From assembly GCA_038380435.1 (NCBI GenBank), contig JAWZYU010000020.1, positions 40,084,307-40,148,306 of the forward strand: a stretch of DNA of 64,000 nt, in the 5' to 3' direction. Made by a program: the position numbers and the translations under genes. The stretch's first letter is position 1; each line of letters begins with the position of its first letter. Origin of the DNA: Ryuthela nishihirai. Lineage: Eukaryota > Arthropoda > Arachnida > Araneae > Heptathelidae. Positions 11,201 to 23,205 of the stretch are shown here, piece by piece. The notes beneath the pieces were generated by a model, which did not search any database, was not told the DNA's origin, and saw nothing but the letters and a program-made list of their open reading frames with translations.

Positions 11201-11900
11201 AGTGATAATCGGACTAGACCTAAAGTTGGTCTGTTGTTTTAATGAATATAATTGGAATAAATATCGAAGCAGATATGACAGTGGAGTGAATGATCTAAGC
11301 GGACAAGGGGCGGGGGTGGCTCAGTCGGTAGCGCGCCAGGCTCGTAATCTATAGTTCCCAGGTTCGAGTCCCAGCTGGGTCAACGTTGAGATTTATCTCC
11401 GCAAAATTCACCGCCCTGCCCACGGTCAGTAGGGGACACCGATGGGCTTGGAAAGGCCGCCGTCCGTCGGATGGGACGTTAAGACATGGCCCCGTGTGCG
11501 GGAGAGAGCCATACCCTGATGCACGTTAAAGAACACGCTGGATGGCCTTGACGGGAGGCTACCATCTGTCTCCCAACAGCTATTCTAGTGGCTCCCCTCC
11601 CCCAACCTTCTCTGAACAATCGGGGTCCATGTGACCTGGCCATTTAGCACATTGTGTGCAAAAAAGTGCCGCTCAGAGGTAAAACAACCCAATCTAAGCG
11701 GACACAGAAGGAAGTCGTACTTTGGAGAGGATAACTGCAATAGATATTGAAGTAAATATAATAGCGCAATGGATACTGAACCAAATTGGAGTGGATAATT
11801 GGAGTACATAGTGCGGCATGAATGTATTAAGATTGAAATAAAGCAAAAATATAGAGTACGAGCATCGTTCCTCCAGAAGACGCAATAGACGCATTGAAGT
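11200..11900. repeat. Degenerate minisatellite, left block (with a SINE-A inside)
   Basis: Diverged repeats built on GGAGTGGATAATTGGA and TATTGAAGTAAAT, at 11200-11292 and 11700-11880. The same motifs resume at 18290-19080, beyond the giant inverted repeat, so that element appears to lie inside this array. Confidence 0.5.
11306..11691 (+). mobile_element. SINE-A, full-length
   Basis: Perfect 13-bp duplication ATCTAAGCGGACA at 11293-11305 and 11692-11704. Confidence 0.95.
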
Positions 11901-12036
11901 CTGGTTTTGGCAGTTCCTTTAAACATAACCAGTTGGGATTTCCCTGTTGTTTCGTATGGAGGTGCTTTGTGCGTCGTACATTACTGAACCGTCAAAAAAC
12001 CATCAATGGAATGTGTGAGCACCAAGTTTTATGTAT

Positions 12037-12238
12037 AGCTGACCGAGTGGTTAGCGCGCTTGGCTAATCTAAGGGACCTGGGTTCGAGTCCCCGGGTAAA
12101 GCATGGCTGTTTGTTTCGTTTTTCTGCTGAGGTCCTGCCATCCTCACAGACCTTCTACTGTGGTATATAAACTGACAGGCTCCTGTCAGACCTCTGTGGC
12201 AAGCAGCTGCTTGAGGGGGTATTTATTTTATTTTTTTT
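12037..12238 (+). mobile_element. SINE-B copy
   Basis: tRNA-like head with a short deletion in the anticodon region, intact body, TATTTATTTTATTTTT tail. Confidence 0.9.
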
Positions 12239-12244
12239 TATAGT

Positions 12245-12375
12245 AACAGAGGGGAGAGGCTGACTCAGTCGGTGGCTGGCCCAGGCTCGTAATGTGTAGT
12301 TCTCAGATTCGAACCCTACTCATGCCATCGTTGAGATATATCTCCGCTAAGCCCCCATTTTGCCTTCGGTTAGAA
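12245..12375 (+). mobile_element. SINE-A, truncated and decayed head
   Basis: Only the tRNA-like part and the first part of the body are left (CCCAGGCTCGTAAT, then GTTGAGATATATCTCCGC). Confidence 0.65.
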
Positions 12376-12437
12376 CAGTATCTCGCAAACTGTGTGCCGC
12401 GAGAGATTTTTAAATTGACATTAGATATTCCAAAGAT

Positions 12438-12482
12438 TCCAAGCAGCTGCTTGAGGGGGTATTTATTTTATTTTTATTTATT
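12438..12482 (+). mobile_element. SINE-B tail fragment
   Basis: Only AAGCAGCTGCTTGAGGGGGT and the AT-rich tail remain. Confidence 0.7.
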
Positions 12483-12544
12483 TAAGGAAAAACCCCACTG
12501 AAACACATAAAATGTTACGAACAGATTATGGGGGTGAGATTCTT

Positions 12545-12985
12545 CCTAGAGTACAAACATTTCGATGGGTTTAAGCATTTTCAAGAAGGCAGAAAGGATG
12601 TGGAAGATAACTCTCGCAGTGGACGAAAGAAAACCACTTCCAACCTGGAATTGGAGGCCGAAGTGGACGTTTGACTCTTAAAAGATAATCGATTGGTACT
12701 CAGGATGATGGCAAGTGAATTAAATGGGAATAAAGAATCGATAAAGTCCTTCATTACTAGGGAACTTGGGTAAGAGAAAATTTTATGCTAAATTTGTTCC
12801 TCACTCTTCGACCAAAAGAAAGTTTTGCAGTGCTCAGTTCCTCTCTCTTGTTTCCCCGACATGGCCCCAACAGACATTTCTTCTGCCTCCGAAGTTGAAA
12901 CTGAGATTGAAAGGTCACCGATTTGATGCGGTCGATGATATTTAGAAAAACTTGGTGGTAATACTGAATATCGTCACAGAAGACA
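12545..12985 (+). pseudogene. mariner transposase fossil with catalytic core deleted
   Basis: Broken frames show the second half of a mariner N-terminal DNA-binding region (FKHFQEGRKDVEDNSRSGR, then LVLRMMASELNGNKESIKSF), a degenerate KFVPHSSTKRK, and directly after it the normal C-terminal end of the family (FLLPPKLKLRLKGHRFDAVD). The roughly 170 residues between, which carry the catalytic Asp residues, are missing. At least two stops and one frameshift are present. It is the mariner (SETMAR-like) type, not Tc1. It ends within about 15 bp of the giant inverted repeat. Confidence 0.75.
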
Positions 12986-13139
12986 GTAGTGTAGTCGCAC
13001 TATACCGTAATTGGTACTTCCTGTATGACGTCACCGACCACGCCCCTTCCGGTCACGTGATACGGCGGCACGTACGGCCATACCCTTATTAATATTCATA
13101 ATTGATAATTGATAACTCATAATTAATAATTCATGATTA

Positions 13140-14050
13140 ATAAAGACCACCTTATTTTTAATCCCCCCTTTATTAAAAACACATGGTGCCATCTAGTGTA
13201 TATCATTAGTAATATACTTTAGAAAAGCCCTCTATTTTAACTGAAATTTTTCCAATTTTTTAATCCCCCCCCTCATTAAAAAAACCCTTTATTAAAAATT
13301 CTTCCCCCTCTCCTTTATTAAAAGCCCGTGGCGCCATCTAGTGTATATTATGAGTGCTATATTTTAGAAAAGCCCTCAATTTTAACTGAAATTATTCCCA
13401 ATTTTTGACTCCCCCCTTATTAAAAAAAAACTCTATCAAAAGTTCCGCCCCCTTTATTAAAAACCCTATCAAAACTGCCCTCCTGGTTGACATGTATTTT
13501 TAATCCCCCTCTTTAAAGACCCCATGGTTAACCCACCTGTATTTTTTAATCCCCCTCTTTAAAAACCCCATGGTTGACCACCTGTATTTTTTAATCCCCC
13601 TTATCAAAAATCCCTCCCTTTTATTAAAAACTCTATCAAAACTGCCACCCCCTCATTAAAAAACCCTATCAAAAGTTCCGCCCCTTTATTAAAAACCCTA
13701 TCAAAAATTCCGCCCCTCTATTAAACTCCCCCCTCACCGATCACAAACTCCCGAATAAGTCCCTTGATTTCTAGCCTCATCTGAAATTTGCAAAGTCCAA
13801 CTGAACTTTCGGTGGCAACTTTCAGTTCATCCCCTCTCAGAATGGCTGATGCAATCCTCAAAAATAATTACAAAGTCCCAATTTTTGACTCCCCCTGATT
13901 AAAAAAAAACCCTTATCAAAAATACCTCCCCTTTATTAAAAACCCTATCGAAACTGCCACACCCTCGTTAATTAATCCGTTATCAAAACTGCCACACCCT
14001 CGTTAATTAATCCGTTATCAAAAGTTCCGCCCCCTTTATTAAAAAACTCC
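13140..14050. repeat. C-rich subterminal repeat array, left arm
   Basis: About a dozen irregular repeats alternating poly-C-rich blocks with TTTATTAAAAACCC and CTATCAAAA. Mirrored at 17270-18110. Open frames across it are artefacts of the periodicity. Confidence 0.8.
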
Positions 14051-15399
14051 TGTCGCGAATGTTTATTTCCTCGTAAATTAAATCCACTCACACTCTTGAT
14101 CGTAGTTTTCGGACACATCTCGAAATTTTTCTAAGCCCAGAGATGTCACTCATGGACAGCCCTTCTGACTAAACCGCATTGAACCAATAAAATGAATTTT
14201 TAAATTCCCGTATACCCATTACGCGATCACAAGTTTAAACTTTTTATTCCTAATACATATTACCGCTGTATCCTCAGTACATGATGCAAAATATTACTCT
14301 TTCCTAGGAAGTAACGTTACTCAGTAACAATCGATAACATTATTTCTTCCTCCGAAGAAAAATCAGCTAATTGTTTGAAAGTAAGATATCACTTTTTAAA
14401 AAAATCTACAATTCTAAACACTCTCACAGTTTTTAAAAATCGTCTTTTCCACCGTTTACCGGCGAACGTGTGATCCAATGACTCATCATGCTGATGAAAT
14501 TTTATTTCGCGTTGCGACCTCTCTACACGTGTGTGCATTACGCTTTACAAGGTCAGTTGTTTTCATCTGGTAATAAATAATTCTACAAAGAATTTTGTAC
14601 GCGGCAGAATGCTATAGAAAGTAAACGATGCTAAAAGTAGAAAACAATTCATACGTTGCGGGTATCCTTGCGTTTCTGCTTACGGTGCGTAAAATATCTA
14701 ACTTTTGTTCTACATCCAAGTCCAACATGAATATTTGTTATTGGTGTAGGGGATATTAGTTTTAACAAATACTATAAAATACACTAAGCTACTATAAAAA
14801 ATAATACATTTAATAAGTCTCACTCGATCGATATACTGATAACAACTCTCAACTTACCTGAGCTAATCGACTGAAATTTTATTTGCAGCTGGACTGATAG
14901 TCAAAATTTAGCAAATACTTCAGCGATTATATCAGTATATGTAATGGAACAACCTACATGAGAAAGCTTCCTCTATTCGACAACATAAAAATTCGCCTAA
15001 CTAAAAATTTTCAGGAATAATTTAAAAGTACAAACCTCAGCAATAAATTTTGAATATTTATTACTGTTCGGTAATTTTTCCCCTGTGCAGAAAAGCGACA
15101 CTGTTATACCTTTCATGCAAATGCTTGGTTAACGATCGTGACTGATGATTTTTTTTCCCTTTGACGCGAATGATTAGATCAGCATTGGAAATAAGTGACA
15201 GACAAAAAATAATGTCTTTACAAACTAAGAGACACTCGGTGTGAAACATCCCAATCCAGAAATGCCCTTTTCAAAATATAGGGAAATTCCCTACTCTCCC
15301 ATTTGTTAAAATTTAACTCGACCTAGGGCGCTTAATCGAAGAAATGGTAAGGGAGAGGAGCGCGCACGAACAACCAGTCCAACCGGTGATTGAAACTCG

Positions 15400-15930
15400 T
15401 ATTAAATGATACTTTTTTGTTTTTCCCATTTTTTACACTGAATTATTTTTTTGCAACATCCGTACCGTTTTGTGAAATGCGTCACACATTTTTTATGACA
15501 TTAACAATTTTCTGTCTGTGCTCCTAACGGTGATTTTCCCTTTCTAATGTACTTCCTTTGGTGCTCAAACCGTATTCTCCTGGTAACCGCTACATACTTT
15601 CTTTAATTGTGATGAACAGTATAAGAGGGCATTTTAAAATTAGCTGACCGCTTGGAGTTTTTGCAGGCAGTAAACTGCTGTGTCCTTAAGCCGAAAAGAT
15701 TCCCTCGAAGATAAGACGGGAGCTATCTAATAAAGTGCGGCATTTCGACATGAAACAAATAATTATTTCACTTTGTCAATAGGGTTCAATAGATTCTTGA
15801 GGAAGATAAAAGTCACGTAGCAGGCAGCTGTTCCCATGAGTAAAGGATTTAGATAAACAGTAGGATATCTGTTTTCACATCGAAAGGCTGTTCCATAGGT
15901 CAGTGCATAAGTGCCCAGTGACCTTTGAGT
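15400..15930. other. Spacer between the foldback arms
   Basis: Unique, unpaired sequence of about 530 bp. No open frame of note and no recognised motif. Confidence 0.6.
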
Positions 15931-17269
15931 TATCACCGATTGGACTGATTGGTCGTGCGCTCGCTCATCTCCCTACCATTTCTTCAAATTAAGTGCCCTA
16001 GGTCGTGTTAAATTCTAAGAAGTGGGAGAGTAGGGAATTTTCCTATATTTTGAAAATGGCATTTCTAGACTTGGGATGTTTCACACCGAGTGTCTCTTAG
16101 TTTGTAAAGACATTATTTTTTGTCTGTCACTTGTATCCAATGCTGATCTAATCATTCGCGTCAAAGGGAAAAAAAATCATCAGTCACGATCGTTAACCAA
16201 GCATTTGCATGAAAGGTATATCAGTGTCGCTTTTCTGCACAGGTGAAAAATTACTGAACAGTAATGAGTATTCAAAACTTATTGCTGAGGTTTGTACTTT
16301 TAGATTATTCCTGAAAATTTTTAGTTAGGCGGATTTTTATGTTGTCGAATAGAAGAAGCTTTCTCATGTAGGTTGTTCCATTAGATATACTGATATAATC
16401 GCTGAAGTATATGCTAAATTTTGACTATCAGTCCAGCTGCAAATAAAATTTCGGTGGATTAGCTCAGCTAAGTTGAGAGTTGTTATCAGTATATCGATCG
16501 AGTGAGATTTATTAAATGTATTATTTTTTATAGTTGCTTAGTGTATTTTATAGTATTTGTTGAAACTAATATCCCCTACACCATTAACATACATTCATGT
16601 TGGACATGGATGTAGAACAAAAGTTAAATATTTTATGCACCGTAAGCAGAAACGCAAGGATACCCGCAACGTATGAATTGTTTTCTACTTTTAGCATCGT
16701 TTACTTTCTATAGCATTCTGCCGCGTACAAAATTCTTTGTAGAATTATTTATTACCAGATGAAAACAACTGACCTTGTAAAGCGTAATGCACACACGTGT
16801 ACTAACGAGAGGTCGCAACGCGAAATATAATTTCATCAGCATGATGAGTCATTGGATCACACGTTCGCCGGTAAACGGTGGAAAAGACGATTTTTAAAAA
16901 CTGTGAGAGTGTTTAGAATTGTAGATTTTTTTAAAAAGTGATATCTTACTTTCAAACAATTAGCTGATTTTTCTTCGGAGGAAGAAATAATGTTATCGAT
17001 TGTTACTGAGTAACGTTACTTCCTAGGAGAGAGTAATATTTTGCATCATGTACTGAGGATACAGCGGTAATATGTATTAGGAATAAAAAGTTTAAACTTG
17101 TGATCGCGTAATGGATATACGGGAATTTAAAAATTTGTTTTATTGGTTCAATGCGGTTTAGTCAGAAGGGCTGTCCATGAGTGACATCTCTGGGCTTAGA
17201 AAAATTTCGAGATGTGTCCGAAAACTACGATCAAGAGTGTGAGTGGATTTAATTTACGAGGAAATAAAA

Positions 17270-18110
17270 ATTCCCGACAGGAGTTTTTTAATAAAGGGGG
17301 CGGAACTTTTGATAGCGGATTAATTAACGAGGGTGTGGCAGTTTTGATAGGGTTTTTAATAAAGGGGAGGTATTTTTGATAAGGGTTTTTTTTAATCAGG
17401 GGGAGTCAAAACTTGGGACTCTTAATTATTTCTGAGGATTGCATCAGCCATTCTGAGAGGGGATGATCTGAACGTTCCAACCGAAAGTTCAGTTAGACTT
17501 TGCAAATTTCAGATGAGGCTAGAAATCAAGGGACTTATTCGGGAGTTTGTGATCGGTGAGGGGGGAGTTTAATAGAGGGGGCAGAACTTTTGATATGGTT
17601 TTTAATAAAGGGGGTGGAGCTTTTGATAGGGTTTTTTAATGAGTGGGTGGAAGTTTTGATAGAGTTTTTAATAAAGGAGAGGGATTCTTGATAAGGGGAA
17701 TTAAAAAATACAGGTGGGTCAACCATGGGGTCTTTATAGAGGGGGGATTAAAAAAATACATGTTAACAAAGGGGGAAGTTTTGATAGAGTTTTTAATAAA
17801 GGGGGCGGAACTTTTGATAAGGGGGATTAAAAAATACAGGTTGGTCAACCATGGGGTTTTTAAAGAGGGTGGATTAAAAAATACATGTCAACCAGGAGGC
17901 AGTTTTGATAGGGTTTTTAATAAAGGGGGCGGAACTTTTGAAAAGGTGGTTTTTTAATGAGGGGGAGACAAAAATTGGGAATAATTTCAGTTTAAATAGA
18001 GGGCTATTCTAAAGTATAGTACTCATAATATACACTAGATGGCGCCATGGTTTTTTAATAAAGGGGGAGGAATTTTTAATAAATGGGGATTTAAAAAAAT
18101 ACAGGCCAAC
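17270..18110. repeat. Subterminal repeat array, right arm
   Basis: Reverse-complement counterpart of 13140-14050, here G-rich (TTTTTAATAAAGGGGG and TTTTGATAGGG). The array is less well matched than the inner arm. The 104-codon frame at 17643-17957 is a translation of it. Confidence 0.8.
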
Positions 18111-18289
18111 CAGGGGATCTTTATGAAATATTAATTATTAATTATTAATAATGATTATTAATAAGGGTGCGTGGTCGATGACGTAATAAGTGGTGTGGTC
18201 GGTGACGTAATAGGGGCGTGTCCGGAAGTGGCCTATTGTGGGTGTAAGTATTGAAATTAGTCCAGCAGTGGACATTTTTTGCTCCGTCA

Positions 18290-19080
18290 TTTGGAGTGGA
18301 TAACTGGAATAATTATTGAAGCACGTATGTCAGCGCAGTTGATAATCGGAGTGTATATTAGAGCAAGTTGGACACCGGAGTGGATAATTGTAGAAAGTAT
18401 TGAGATTGGCCCAACAGTGGAGTGATTAATATGAATGGAGATTAAAACAAGTTGGACATTGGAATTGATAACTGAAGTGAACATTGAAGTAGGTGCAACA
18501 GTGGAATGGACATTGAAGCAAGTCGGACATTTCAGTGGATATTGAAACAGGTTCAACAGAGGAGTGAATAAATCGGAGTAGACATGAAACAAAATCCAAA
18601 TTAGATCACAATAAAAAAAATATGACTTTCGAAACAGATCCACCATTAGAGTAGTGGAACTATTGTTCGAGTTTCTATAGTAATAATAAATAAATACCCC
18701 CTCAAGCAACTGCTTGCCACAGAGGTCTGACAGGAGCCTGTGAGTTTATATGCCATAGTGGAAGGTCTAAGAGGATGGTAGGACCTCAGGAGAAAAACGA
18801 CAGATACATCCATGCCTTACCTAGGGCTCGAACCCAGGTCCCCTAGATCAGTAGCCAAGCGCGCTAACCACTCGGCCATGGGACGGCTAGAGTAAATCAC
18901 TAGAATAGATCAGTGAAAATTTGTAATGTTTAACTTCTACGACAGGGAGTGGATAAAGTAAAATATATCTAGAGAGTTCGACATTCGTTAGAAAAGAAAA
19001 ACTGTAAGATCGCCTTTGAAGTCGATGAAGGGAATAACAGATCGACCTAAGTCCAATATTCGAGTGGATAACAGAAAATC
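18290..19080. repeat. Degenerate minisatellite, right block
   Basis: Repeats of about 75-80 bp around GGAGTGGATAACTGGA, TGAAGCAAGT and CAACAGTGGA, best preserved at 18290-18560. A SINE-B sits at 18680-18890. Continues the array seen at 11200-11900. Confidence 0.5.
18680..18890 (-). mobile_element. SINE-B copy
   Basis: Complete from the AT-rich tail (left) to the GCCGTCCCATGGCCGAG head (right). Confidence 0.92.
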
Positions 19081-19286
19081 ACAGACATGTAAAATATGTT
19101 GAACTATGTACGACCGTGAAAGGCAAAATGTTAACGTTAAATATACCTTTGAACTAGGATTAATTAATCAACGAAATAGTAATCCAGATGTCATCTCTAA
19201 ATTGAAATGGATAAAGCAGCTGTTCAGTAAGCCAATGTCGTAAAAATTTTAAATATCATATGAGAAACCTCAAGTGGATTTTTATG

Positions 19287-19572
19287 GGTTGGGTTGTTTT
19301 ACCTCTGAGCGGCACTTTTTTGCACACCATGGGCTAAATGGCCAGGTCACATGGACCCCGAAGGCTCAGAGAAGGTTGGGGAAGGGGACCAACTGGAACA
19401 GCTTTTGGGAGACAGATGGTAGCCTCCCGTCAAGGCCATCCAGCGTGTTCTTTAACGTGCACAGGGTATGCTCTCCCGCAAACGGGGCCACGGCTTAACG
19501 TTCCATCCGACGGACGGTGTCCTTTCCAAGCTCATCGGTGTCCCCTACTGACCGTGGGCAGGGCGGGGAATT
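19287..19572 (-). mobile_element. SINE-A, 5'-truncated
   Basis: Lacks the whole tRNA head, yet has a perfect 12-bp duplication TGGATTTTTATG at 19275-19286 and 19573-19584. Truncation of the head with intact duplications is what incomplete target-primed reverse transcription produces. Confidence 0.95.
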
Positions 19573-19584
19573 TGGATTTTTATG

Positions 19585-20434
19585 AATGCAGAAACTATTT
19601 AAATGACTCTTTCCGAATGCAGAAGCTACTTAAGTACCTATTCTAAGTACCTACTCTGAAATCAATTATATCTACATTTACCAAACAAATTTTGCCCTGT
19701 ATAGCTAAGGTTCCATTGATCACCAAACTATTATTTAAACGCCAAGAAGAAAATGTACCGATTATTAAGAAAAAATTCCGGTAAAGGAACTCCTCGAATA
19801 ATATTCCCGCGGTCGAAAAGTAATTGATAGTGAAAGCACGTTTGAATATTTTAGCAAAAATCCAAAAGAAAGATTAACTCGAAATTTCGACGTTAGAACT
19901 GATGAAAGCGAAGGAGTTCTGAAAGCTTCAGCGGCTCTCGTAGCATCACCATCCCCTGACACTTCTTCCCATCCCTTCTATGATGAGCTAGCTCTCCTGC
20001 AAACATTTCATTATGGCCGTAGTCAAACATCGGCCGTTGTGTGGCAGAAAACGATATTCCCATCATGCATCACGATAGCCTATTAAATAATGCATGAAAT
20101 GTGATGATTCCAAGTCTATCGATACGTGGGCACTTAGATCAACAATAGAAGGAGGAGAGCAAGTGTAATATAAGACCCCTAAACTGTGATCATCATCTTC
20201 GACAATCTGGCGATGTCCCCAGAATTTCTTCCGATTATATCGTAAAAATTCTTATTTGTCATAAGCTGTTATATTCCAATAAAGATTGAAGACAGCGCCG
20301 AACAAAATTCAAATATTAAATTGATTCTTTCTTAGGTAAATTCTGTCACTATTCTAAATGCAGTGCAAGTATTACTTTCAGTCTAAAGCCCTTATTTAAA
20401 TTTGCATTATACCGTTTGCATATTTTAAACATTT
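19585..20434. other. Intron, no gene recognised
   Basis: No repeat or domain recognised. The 65-codon minus frame at 19765-19962 has no family features. Confidence 0.4.
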
Positions 20435-20445
20435 TATTAATACGA

Positions 20446-20663
20446 GGGCCGTCCCGTGGCCGAGTGGTTAGCACGCTTGGCTACTGATCTAAGGGACCTG
20501 GGTTTGAGCCCCGGATTAGGCATGGATGTGTGTGTCGTTTTTCTGCTGAGGTCCTGCCATCCTCTCAGATCTCCTACTGTGGCATATAAACTGACAGGCT
20601 CCTGTCAGACCTCTGTGGCAAGCAGTTGCTTGAGGGGGTATTTATTATTATTTTTATTTTTTA
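20446..20663 (+). mobile_element. SINE-B, full-length
   Basis: Perfect 11-bp duplication TATTAATACGA at 20435-20445 and 20664-20674. Confidence 0.95.
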
Positions 20664-20915
20664 TATTAATACGAACTTCAATATAATGGTTCTGCGCTGT
20701 TGCATTATAACGACGCTGTTTTTTTAACTGTATCATTCTTTTTTCAGCTTTTTATTTTTTGGAATGTACCAATATTTTTTTTTCTTCATCACACACCACA
20801 AACGACTTATTGGCTACGCAAAAAAAACATACAAAATTAAAGGTGAAAACAATATTTTGAATTTTACCTAGCATTTAGTTTCCTATTGCCAGGTATGGAG
20901 ATGGACGATGCATCA

Positions 20916-21277
20916 GTTGGTTGGTTGGTTGGTTGTTTTACCTCTGAGCGGCACTTTTTTGCACACCATGGGCTAAATGGCCAGGTCACGTGGACCCCGA
21001 AGGCTCAGAGAAGGTTGGGGGAGGGGACCCAATGGAACAGCTGTTGGGAGACAGATGGTAGCCTCCCGTCAAGGCAATCCAGCGTGTTCTTTAACGTGCA
21101 CAGGATATGGTTCTTCCGCACAAGGGGCCACGGCTTAACGTCCCATCCGACGGACGGCCGCCTTTCCAAGCCCATCGGTGTCCCCTACTGACCGTGGGCA
21201 GGGCGGGGAGTTTTGCGGAGATAAATCTCAACGCTGACCCAGCTGGGACTCGAACCTGGGAACTGCAGATTACGAGC
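20916..21277 (-). mobile_element. SINE-A, head missing
   Basis: Tail end reads as TTGG repeats here rather than TTGGG. The copy stops inside the anticodon region, where an inverted second copy begins. Confidence 0.9.
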
Positions 21278-21279
21278 TT

Positions 21280-21447
21280 CGCTTTACGTAATCTTCGCAG
21301 GTCATAATAGTTCCCATGTTCCAGTCCCACTTGGCTAAAATTCCACCCTGTCTGAGGGGAAACTGATGCGCTTGGAAAGACCGCCGCCCTTCGGATGGGA
21401 CGTTAAGCCGTGGCTCCGTGCGCAGGAGAGTCATACCCTGTGCCGTA
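21280..21447 (+). mobile_element. SINE-A, decayed partial copy, head-to-head with the previous one
   Basis: Starts in the anticodon region (GTAATCTTCGCAG) and ends at TCATACCCTGTGC. More diverged than its neighbour, so the pair is not a simple inverted duplication. Confidence 0.75.
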
Positions 21448-22270
21448 GCTTAAGCTGCTCGCACGATAGATGACTTTCATATATACCCATTGTATCACAA
21501 AATCGATGCCAGCTCCCCAGCCGAGCATCAGCTCTGCCAATGCTCTTCCAAGAGTTTTCGTTACCCCCTTAATGGCGCCGCTCTTTCAGCTCTTCGATTT
21601 TGTGCACTCACTACTGTCAGCGTAATTTTTTTCCCACACAAAAATGTTGCTTTTCCAGATGCAAAAAAAAATCTTTATTTTAATCCAATAATTAGACGTA
21701 AAAAGAATTCATTATGTGCTAAGTTTTTTTTGGTGCAAAGTAATTCTGAACAATTTCACATTTTACTAATCTACTATGCATTTGCGCGGGTTTCATCTTT
21801 CACTTAGCTTAATGTACAATGCTTATACTTATAACATTCAGATATAAAGGCTTCTACATAAATTACTCTAAACGATAAAGCTATTTTCCTGCTGGATGAC
21901 ATGAACAGAAGAAAAGTCACCAAGCATTCCTATTAAAAATTGAAAAAGACATTAATAATTGAAAGCAACCGATTACTTTCATGATAGTTTGGAATGTGAA
22001 AGTTAGCGTGCAGGTAAGCAAAATAATTCTACGTAATTTCCTGCGTGCAAGTAAGCGAAGTATTCTGACAAACTACAGCTTCACAATGATGAAAACCGTG
22101 TGCAACTATATCCAAAAATATGATGAAAGCAGTTCAAGTAAGAAGAATGGCAATAAATAAAAAGAATAATTACCGAACTGCAAAGTAAGGGAATGGCAGC
22201 AGACCAACACGTCCTCACAAGTTGAATGTTGGCGGGAAAATGAGAATTAGGTCTGCTACTATACGTGGCA
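21448..22270. other. Intron, no gene recognised
   Basis: Low-complexity T and A runs. The 105-codon + frame at 21490-21807 has no recognisable domain. Confidence 0.4.
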
Positions 22271-22283
22271 CTCAGTCGTCTAT

Positions 22284-22669
22284 GGGGGCAGGGGTGGTTC
22301 AGTCGGTATCGCGCCAGGCTCGTAATCTGTAGTTCCCAGGTTCGAGTCCCAGCTGGGTCAGCGTTGAGATTTATCTCCGCAAAATTCCTCCCCTGCCCAC
22401 GGTCGGTAGAGGACACCGATGGGCTTGGAAAGGCCGCCGTCCGTCGGATGGGACGTTAAGTCGTGGCTCCGTGTGTGGGAGAGCCATATCCTGTGCACGT
22501 TAAAGAACACGCTGGATGACATTGACGGGAGGCTACCATCTGTCTCCCAACAGCTGTTCCAGTGGGTACCCTCCCCCAACATTCTCTGAGCCTTCGGGGT
22601 CCATGTGACCTGGCCATTTAGCCCATGGTGTGCAAAAAAAGTGCCGCTCAGAGGTAAAACAACCCAACC
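22284..22669 (+). mobile_element. SINE-A, full-length
   Basis: 11-bp duplication CAGTCGTCTAT at 22273-22283 and 22670-22680. Confidence 0.95.
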
Positions 22670-22808
22670 CAGTCGTCTATCTGTGATAGCTGGTTAATCA
22701 GTGACCTTGTGCATGATAAAGAAGCTAAAATTACCTTATCCTTTATTGTTACATTGGCTTTACTGTCCCCCGGTATGGAATAAATTTTAATATTAATAAT
22801 AACATGCA

Positions 22809-22961
22809 ATATGGCCTTAACGGGAGGCTGCCATTTGTCTCCTAACAGCTCCTCAATGGGTCCCCTTCCCACAACCTTCTCTGAAGTTGAGGTCCTTGTG
22901 ACCTGGCCATTTATTGCATTGTGTGCCAAAAAATGTGCCGCTCAGAGGTATAACAACCCAA
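22809..22961 (+). mobile_element. SINE-A, tail-half fragment
   Basis: Covers the body from GGCCTTAACGGGAGGCT to the CAACCCA tail. Confidence 0.85.
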
Positions 22962-23040
22962 TCATGATCCCTTCCTCGGCCTCCTCTCAATAGCTCACCA
23001 ACATGGACAACCAAGCCAATTCCTCCTTTTTTCCTAGTAA

Positions 23041-23205
23041 GCAGTCCCGTGGCAGAGTGGTTAGTGCGCTTGGCTACTGATCAAAGGGACCTGGGTTCTG
23101 AGCCCCGGATAAGGCATGAATGTTCGTGTCGTTTTTCTGCTGCTGTCCCGCCATCCTTACAGACCTTTTACTACTCTTGCTTGAGGAGGGTTTTGTTTAA
23201 GGTAA
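23041..23205 (+). mobile_element. SINE-B, decayed copy
   Basis: Head intact; the segment carrying GTGGCATATAAACTGACAGG has been deleted. Confidence 0.85.

Larger units (their letters stand above)
12998..18244. mobile_element. Giant foldback element: 2.3-2.4-kb inverted arms, about 0.5-kb spacer
   Basis: The left half (about 12998-15400) is mirrored by the right half (about 15930-18244). Where I aligned it directly (14095-14300 against 17020-17230; 15240-15390 against 15915-16085) the arms differ at only a small minority of positions, and the first of these stretches looks more than 95% identical. Near the ends both arms carry ACGTCACCGACCAC, then AT-rich palindromic sequence, then an array of C-rich and T-rich repeats containing TTTATTAAAAACCCTATCAA. 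No transposase, RT or integrase is visible in arms or spacer. The exact ends are uncertain: both outer ends could begin CAC, and no target-site duplication was found. It may be a non-autonomous foldback-type DNA transposon; the superfamily is unknown. Confidence 0.85.

Noticed and set aside
17643..17957. 104-codon + frame rich in FDRVFNKG-type repeats
   Set aside because: Translation of the subterminal repeat array of the foldback element.
12998..18244. Assignment of the foldback to CACTA or Transib because the left end may read CACTA
   Set aside because: The right end does not show a matching TAGTG terminus and no target duplication was found, so the superfamily is left open.
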